A stretch of DNA of 24,938 bases from Nocardioides sp. (GTDB lineage Bacteria; Actinomycetota; Actinomycetes; Propionibacteriales; Nocardioidaceae): contig DOWL01000036.1 in assembly GCA_003519585.1 (NCBI GenBank), forward strand, positions 32,876-57,813, given 5' to 3'. Position numbers and translations under genes: made by a program. Below, piece after piece: positions 15,658 through 22,200 of the stretch. The notes beneath the pieces were generated by a model that did no database searches, was not told where the DNA came from, and was given only the letters and a program-made list of their open reading frames with translations. Position 1 is the first letter of the stretch. Each line of letters begins with the position of its first letter.

Positions 15658-16575
15658 GTGCAGCTCAGTCATCTCCGCTATCTCGTCGCCACCGCAGAAG
15701 AGGGCAGCGTCAGCAAGGCCGCGGTCCGAGTTCACGTAGCCCAGCCATCACTGTCGCGCCAGCTCCGGCAGCTTGAGCGGGATCTCGGCGTACCGCTCTT
15801 CGAGCGCGGCGCGGGTCGCCTGGTCCTCAACCGGACCGGTCGAGCCCTCCTCCCGGGCGCGCGGGCAGTGCTGGCCGCCGCAGAGGCGCTGCAGGACTCC
15901 GCCGCCTATCACCGCAGAGGACGAATCAAGCGACTCACGATTGCCGCGCCGACCGTCACCCTCACCGACGTCGTCTCGCCGTTCGTCGCCACGATGTCTC
16001 CCGACGATCCCGTCGTCGACGTCCTTGGGGCTGACGGTCTCGACCCTGTCGAGATGCTCCGGGCGGGCGCGGACCTCGTGATTGGAACCCGCCGGCCCCC
16101 AGCGCCGTATGCCGCCCGGGAGTTGGCGACTCTACCCGTCTGGGCCTACGTGCCGAACGACGATCCATGGGCCGCGCGCGAGAGCCTGACGATCAGCGAG
16201 CTGGTGAGCCGACCTCTCGTCGCGCTGCCGTCGACCTTCACCGCTCGCGAAGCGCTGGACGCTGCCGTCGTCGCGTACGGCGGGTCGTACACCGCCATGG
16301 TGGAGGCGGCGAACGGGACGATCGCTCAAGCGCTCGCTGCCTCCGGCCGCGGCGTAGCCGTCGTGTCCGACGACCCCAGGTACGACCTTGTTCCGCTGTC
16401 CATCGACCTCGGCGGAGAGATGCTCGCCATCCACCTGACCGCGGCGTGGGATTCAAGCGGGGTGGCCGCGTCCACGATTGCCGATGTCGCGGAGCGACTG
16501 CGCGCGTGGGTAGTTCATGTCTACGAGTCAGCGACGCCGACGACACCGCGTTTGGTCGATTGCCCGGACGCCTAG
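15658..16575 (+). CDS. LysR-family transcriptional regulator
   Basis: The 305-residue protein begins MQLSHLRYLVATAEEGSVSK and has the LysR helix-turn-helix (AAVRVHVAQPSLSRQLRQLE, then DLGVPLFERGAGRLVLNRTG), followed by a periplasmic-binding-like effector domain from about residue 90 (LTIAAPTVTLTDVVSPFVA) to the end. The GTG start at 15658 has GAGGA only 3 nt away, a short spacing, but the protein start matches the family. It diverges from gabT across 73 bp, so it most likely controls the gab operon and itself, with GABA or a related compound as possible effector (inference). GABA operons are often run by MocR-type GabR or PucR-type GabR; a LysR regulator here is a less usual pairing. Confidence 0.92.
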   Translation: MQLSHLRYLVATAEEGSVSKAAVRVHVAQPSLSRQLRQLERDLGVPLFERGAGRLVLNRTGRALLPGARAVLAAAEALQDSAAYHRRGRIKRLTIAAPTVTLTDVVSPFVATMSPDDPVVDVLGADGLDPVEMLRAGADLVIGTRRPPAPYAARELATLPVWAYVPNDDPWAARESLTISELVSRPLVALPSTFTAREALDAAVVAYGGSYTAMVEAANGTIAQALAASGRGVAVVSDDPRYDLVPLSIDLGGEMLAIHLTAAWDSSGVAASTIADVAERLRAWVVHVYESATPTTPRLVDCPDA

Positions 16576-16697
16576 ACGGTATGACGTGACCCGGTCGCGT
16601 TGACGGGGTTGCGGGCCGGGGGCTCACTCACAAATGGTCGTGGGTTACCGAGTAGGGGCTGCCTGCTCGGCCTATCCAACAGTTGTGGGAGGCCCCG
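16576..16697 (+). ncRNA. IS110 5' flank with strong hairpin, possible bridge-RNA remnant
   Basis: Between lysR and the IS110 transposase start lies a hairpin at 16648-16670: CCGAGTAGG pairs with CCTGCTCGG (9 pairs including one G-U) around a GGCTG loop. IS110-group elements encode a structured bridge RNA in the non-coding end upstream of the transposase, so this stem could be part of one. The IS end itself could not be placed, and only one stem is evident by eye. Confidence 0.3.
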
Positions 16698-17782
16698 GTG
16701 TTCACCGAGCGTACGAGCGTTGGGCTCGACGTGCACGCACGATCTGTCGCGGCCGCGGCGATCGATGGCGTCACGGGCGAGCTCGCCCAAGCCAAGCTGA
16801 CCCCCTCACACGAGCACATCCGGTCCTGGCTCGGTGACCTTCCGGGTCCGGTGGCGGTGGCCTACGAGGCCGGCCCGACCGGGTTCGGTCTGTCCCGATC
16901 GTTGACGGCGGCCGGCATCAGGTGCGAGGCCGTTGCGCCGTCGAAGCTGCAGCGACCCAGCGAGGACCGGGTCAAGACCGACGCCCGGAACGCGGTCCAC
17001 CCGGCCCGGCTGCGGCGCCTGGACGACTTCACCGCGGTGGCCGTCCCCACGGTTGAGCAGGAGTCCGCCCGGGATCTGGTCCGGGCCCGCGAGGACGCCC
17101 GGGGTGACCTGATGCGTGCCCAACACCGGCTGTCGAAGTTGCTGCTGCGCCAAGGGTTCGTCTACTCCGGCGGTCAGGCCTGGACCGGTGCTCACGACGC
17201 GTGGCCGCGCCACACCGGTGCGCAGCTGACCTCGCCGGCGACTCGGTGGACCTTCGAGTCCGACTACGACGCCGTGCTCACGGTCAAGGCTCGCCGCGAC
17301 CAGCTCGATGCCCTCATCGAGCAGATGGCTGCCCACTGCGAATTCACGCCGTTGCTGCGTCGGCTGGGCTGTCTGCGCGGTGTCGGCACCCTGACCGGGC
17401 TCGCGCTGGCGGAGGTCGGCGACTGGGACCGGTTCACCGGCAGACCATCAGCTCCTTCTTCGGCCTCGTCCCCAGCGAATACTCCTCAGGACAGTCCGGG
17501 GCTTAGGGCTCGATCACCAAGACCAGCAACAGCCACCTACGCCGGCTGCTGGTCGAGGCCGCCTGGCACCACCGCCCGGCCTACGTCGTGGGCAAGACCA
17601 TGCGCGATCGGTGAAGCTGGCCGGGCCGGCCGCCCGAGCCCGCGGCGACGGGGGGCAATCGGCGACTGCATCACCGCTGGAACACCATGCGTACCCGACA
17701 CAAGCGCCATGTCGTCGCCAACATCGTCATCGCCCGGGAGCTGGCCGGCTGATGCTGGTCACTGGCCGTGCTCGAGGATTAG
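16698..17782 (+). pseudogene. IS110-family transposase pseudogene
   Basis: The start is GTG at 16698 (GGGAGG at 16687-16692), giving MFTERTSVGLDVHARSVAAA, a typical IS110 N terminus. The DEDD-type region has D in GLDVHARS and E in AYEAGPTGFGL, but the KTDxxDA motif reads KTDARNA, losing the last acidic residue. The frame is intact to about 17440, where a 1-base loss shifts it; GLVPSEYSSGQSG continues in the next frame. There follow a TAG at 17504-17506, a TGA at 17612-17614 best explained by a lost G, a compensating shift in the G-run near 17650-17655, and a TGA at 17750-17752 replacing the Trp of ELAGWCWSLAVLED before the original TAG at 17780-17782. Reassembled, it spans about 360 residues, normal for the family. 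It is dead as a transposase, and the many lesions argue against sequencing error. Confidence 0.9.
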
Positions 17783-18001
17783 TCCGCCACATCCGCTTCG
17801 TCGACAAGGCTAGTGGCAGCAGCGCGAGGAGCGACCCGCGAAACAGCTATGAGCAGTCCACCATTCGAAGGACGACGCTCGATCCTAGACACGCGACCCG
17901 CTCCAGCCGAACAGCCCGTCGTGCGGTAACCAACCCGCGCATATCAGCCTGTCCGCGCGTCGCCAACGACACGCTCAGCCACCGTCGCGACGACGAAGCA
18001 C

Positions 18002-18037
18002 GAGGCGCCCGCCCCGAGCGATCGGGACGGGCGCCTC
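18002..18037. terminator. Long GC hairpin with GNRA loop, terminator-like
   Basis: GAGGCGCCCG at 18002-18011 pairs exactly with CGGGCGCCTC at 18028-18037; after one mismatch, CCCGA (18013-18017) pairs with TCGGG (18022-18026), closed by the tetraloop GCGA. Such stems end transcription in high-GC bacteria without a clear U-tract. No intact gene ends near it, so it may be left from a lost gene or may insulate the region. Confidence 0.6.
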
Positions 18038-18375
18038 ACCCTGCCAGTTGACAGGAAAGCCCTGCATATCAGCTGTTCTCAGCGGCCTAGGCACGATCGA
18101 GACTCGGCGTTGGTTTTACGAGTGCCATCGACGGCGCCCTGATCGCCGACATCCGGGCTTCGCCACAGACCCGGCCACCGTTTCGGCACAGGTACATTTC
18201 TGGACCCGAACGGCACCGTCGCATGCCCTCTGGGTAGCGAGTGCAGGCAGCAGGCGAGAACGACACCCTCAGTGCGACCTCATCCAAGCGCCCTGAACCA
18301 TCGAATGACGCGTTCATCCCACGTAAGAGATCGCTCAACACCCGGTTCCGGATCGTTCGATCCCTCGAATTCACA

Positions 18376-18402
18376 GTTCGCCTGCTGGCAATCCAGCTGA
18401 AC
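18376..18402. repeat. Nested imperfect hairpin
   Basis: GTTC (18376-18379) and GCTGG (18384-18388) pair with CCAGC (18393-18397) and GAAC (18399-18402) around a CAAT loop, with unequal internal bulges. It could be a relaxase- or accessory-protein-binding structure of an oriT, but that is speculative. Confidence 0.25.
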
Positions 18403-18592
18403 AGCCATCCGATCCCGCAACCGAGGTACCTGGTGTGCGACGACTATCACTTATCGGCCCTTACGCTTCGTCCCCGCGAACCTCTGGCCCCTGGGCCGTC
18501 GAGTGTCAGACGCGCTCGGCTGCCGTGGTACTCAGCGGCAGCGCTACTGGGAAACGCTCGGAGTTGGTGCCGGGCTGTGCACGAAGCCGGGC

Positions 18593-18610
18593 CGCCCCTC
18601 GGGGGCGTTT
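18593..18610 (+). terminator. Short terminator-like hairpin
   Basis: CGCCCC (18593-18598), loop TCG, GGGGCG (18602-18607), followed by TTT. It is weak by length but has the right order of stem and T-run for the plus strand. No gene immediately upstream is recognised. Confidence 0.35.
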
Positions 18611-19277
18611 GAGCACTGCCGGGACCCGCGGGCCCCGCGAACTCGACGCCATCCAGTCGACGTTCCGGCAGGCGTCTGCACGCTCCTGATCTCGTCCCCG
18701 CCGTGCCTTCTCCGGTGTGCTCCTGACCGCAGCGACCATTCCCGGCTATGAGACACGGCTTTGTTGTCTACCGCACGGGTCACGGTCTCGCCGCAACAAT
18801 CGGTGACCTCGCCCAGACAGGGCCTCGGCTCGGGCCCACGCGCGAGTCAGACTTCGCTTCCCAACCCCGAACCCGCCGTACCGCGTTTCACGCTCGCCGA
18901 CTGTGATTCGCTCCGGCAGAATCCCGGCGCACGCGCGGCGAGTCCTTGGCCCCAACTCCCACCATCGCGCCGCACTCTGCCCTTCACGGTCGCGAATCTT
19001 CCTGACAGTCACCTACGCAACGCATCCCGGTTACAGGCGATCGCGACCCGAATATCTCTCGCAACCGGGCAACCGGACGTCCTCGATCGAGCCCAGCCAT
19101 CCCAGCCAATCGCCCGCCCTCGTCACCGACGCCCGTCAGCGTCCCCCCAGCTTTCCACGATCGTCAAAGTGCCACACACCTCTTGCATTCTCGGTTCGCC
19201 GAATAGAAAGAACACACCAAAAATCCGGCCGAAAGTGATCGCCTGCCGCGCGCGCCCGCACGTAGGTGACCGTGACG

Positions 19278-22200
19278 ATGAGCCTCCACAAGCTGACGGC
19301 CGGGTCGGGGTACGACTACCTGACCCGCCAGGTCGCAGCGATGGACGCCACCGACAAGGGCCACACCGGGCTGGCGAGCTACTACACCGAGAAGGGCGAG
19401 ACGCCCGGCGTGTGGCTCGGATCGGGCATGGAGGGCATCGAGCGACTCGACGCCGGCGACATCGTCACCGCCGACCACATGCAGAGCCTGTTCGGCTCCG
19501 GCCACCACCCGCTGGCCACCCAGCGGACCAAGGAGCTGGACCTGCGCATCGGCCGCGACGAGGCCGGCCGCCCGACCGAGGCCGACTACAAGACCGCGGT
19601 CCGCCTCGGCACCCCGTACAAGGTCTACCACAACGACATCAGCCCGTTCCGAATCGAGGTCGCCAAGCGCATCGCGGCCCTCAACGAGGCCGCCGGCCTG
19701 CCCGGCGACTGGCCGGTCCCCGCGGCCGACCGGGCCAAGATCCGCACCGAGGTGGCCGCGGAGTTCTTCCGCGCCGATCACGGCCGCGACCCGGCCGACG
19801 CCCGCGAGCTCGCCGCCACGATCCCCAAGCACTCCCGCCCGAAGACCAACGCGGTGGCCGGCTACGACCTGACCTTCTCCCCGGTCAAGAGCGTCTCGGT
19901 GCTGTGGGCCATCGCCGACCCCAAGACCGCAGCGGTGATCGAGCGGGCCCACCAAGCTGCGATCAAGGACGCCCTGGACTTCATCGAGTCCAAGGCACTG
20001 TTCACCCGCCAGGGCACCAACGGCGTGCGCCAGGTCGACGTCCGCGGCCTGATCGCCACCGCGTTCACCCACCGCGACTCCCGCGCCGGCGACCCCGACC
20101 TGCACACCCACGTGGCCGTGGCGAACAAGGTCCAGACCCTCGACGGCAAGTGGCTGGCCATCGACGGGCGACCGCTGCACAAGGCGGTCGTCTCGGCCTC
20201 GGAGACCTACAACACCGCGCTCGAGCGGCACCTGGTCGACGCCCTCGGCGTCCAGTTCGCCGAGCGCCCGAACGAGGACGCCCGCAAGCGGCCGATCCGC
20301 GAGATCGTCGGGGTCGACCCCGAACTCAACCGCCGCTTCTCCAAGCGCCGGCTCAACGTGGAGGACCGTCGCAAGGTCCTCGCGGCCGCGTTCCAGGCCA
20401 CCCACGGCCGTCCCCCGACTCCGGTGGAGACCATCCAGCTGTCCCAGCAGGCGACGCTGGAGACTCGCGAGGCCAAGCACGAGCCGCGCTCGCTGGCCGA
20501 GCAGCGCGAGGCGTGGCACCGCGAGGCAGTCGAGGTGCTGGGCACCCCGCAGCGGGTCAAGCAGATGGTCCACGGCGCACTCAACCCGAAGGGCGCGGCC
20601 CGCTCACTGGCCGACTCAGCCTGGTTCGCCAAGACCACCGACCGCATCGTGGCGACGATGGAGGGCAGCCGGTCCACCTGGCAGTACTGGCACGTCTACG
20701 CCGAGGCCCAGCGGCAGGTCCGGGCCGCCAATGTGCCCACCAACCAGGTCTCCCAGGTCGTCGACCTGCTCGTCAGCGAGGTCCTCGACGACCACTCGGT
20801 GAGCATGGCTCGCCCCTGGGACACCATCAGCGAACCGGCCGAGCTGCGCCGCGCCGACGGCTCCTCGGTCTACACCCAGGCCGGGGCCGACCTGTTCACC
20901 TCGAGCAAGGTGCTGGCCGCCGAGCAGCGCCTGGTCGACGCCGCCGGCCGCCACGACGGGTACGCCGTCGAGGCCGCGTCGGTCGACCTGGCCCTGCTGG
21001 AGTCGACCGCCAACGGCATCACCCTCAACGCCGGACAGGCCACCCTGGTCCGGGAGATGGCCACCTCCGGCGCCCGGCTCCAGCTGGCGATCGCGCCGGC
21101 CGGATCGGGCAAGACCACCGCGATGCGAGCCCTGGCCAGCGCCTGGGCTGACGGCGGCGGAACCATCATCGGCCTGGCCCCCTCAGCCGCGGCCGCGGAC
21201 GCTCTGCGCTCCCAGATCGACACCCAGACCGACACCCTGGCCAAGCTCACCCACTCCCTCGAGCAGGCCCGCCAGACCGGAGCCGCGATGCCGGACTGGG
21301 TCGCGGGCATCGACTCCTCCACCCTCGTGGTCATCGACGAGGCCGGCATGGCCGACACGCTCTCGCTGGACGCGGCGGTCTCCTACATCCTCGAGCGCGG
21401 CGGCAGCGTCCGGCTGATCGGCGACGACCAGCAGCTCTCCGCGATCGGCGCCGGCGGCGTGCTCCGCGACATTCGCGCCACCCACGGCGCGCTGCAGCTC
21501 ACCGAGCTCGTACGGTTCAAGGACCCCGCCGAGGGCGCCGCCTCGCTCGCGCTGCGCGAGGGCAAGGCCGAGGCGCTCGGCTTCTACCTCGACCGCGACC
21601 GGGTCCACGTCGGCGACCTGGCCACCATGACCGAGGATGTCTTCGCCGCCTGGCAGGCCGACCGCGCAGCCGGGCTCGACTCGATCATGCTCGCCCCCAC
21701 CCGCGACCTGGTCAGCGAGCTGAACCAGCAGGCCCGCGCCCACCGCCTCGAGGGGATCGACCCCACCGACGTCGCCGCCAGTGGCCCGGTCCGCCGGCTC
21801 GCCGACGGCGACGAGGCCTCGATCGGCGAGCTGATCATCACCCGCGAGAACGACCGCCGGCTGCGCACCTCAGCCACCGACTGGGTGAAGAACGGCGACC
21901 GCTGGACCGTCCTGGAGATCCACGACGGCGGCGACCTGACCGTCCAGCACACCCAGCACGGCCGCACCGTGCGCCTGCCCGCCGACTACGTCGCCCGCTC
22001 CACCGAGCTCGGCTACGCGTGCACCGTGCACACCGCCCAGGGCGTCACCGCCGACACGATGCACGGCGTGGCCACCGGCGCCGAGTCGCGCCAGCAGCTC
22101 TACACGATGATGACCCGCGGCGCGCACGCCAACCATGTCTACCTCGAGGTCGTGGGCGATGGGGATCCGCACTCGGTGATCCATCCGACGCTGGTTCGGC

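Larger units (their letters stand above)
17783..19277. other. 1.5-kb gene-poor region upstream of the relaxase
   Basis: No frame on either strand gives a recognisable protein; the longer frames are Arg/Ser/Pro-rich and look non-coding. It contains a long GC hairpin (18002-18037), an imperfect nested hairpin (18376-18402), a terminator-like stem (18593-18610) and, near the relaxase start, an A-rich patch (about 19202-19228) preceded by a small TCGG-TTCG-CCGA stem (19191-19202). The region must contain the relaxase promoter. MobF elements often carry oriT close to the relaxase gene, so oriT may be here, but no nic sequence was recognised. Confidence 0.5.

Noticed and set aside
17440..17510. Programmed frameshift in the IS110 transposase
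   Set aside because: IS110 transposases are normally one frame, and additional stops, a second pair of indels and a lost catalytic acid show decay rather than programmed shifting.
18087..18374. 95-codon minus-strand frame in the gene-poor region
   Set aside because: No ribosome site, unusual composition and no recognisable domain; likely chance.
18761..21151. 796-codon plus-strand frame rich in Arg, Pro and Gly
   Set aside because: It crosses the non-coding region into the relaxase gene in the wrong frame; the real protein with HUH histidines is in another frame starting at 19278.
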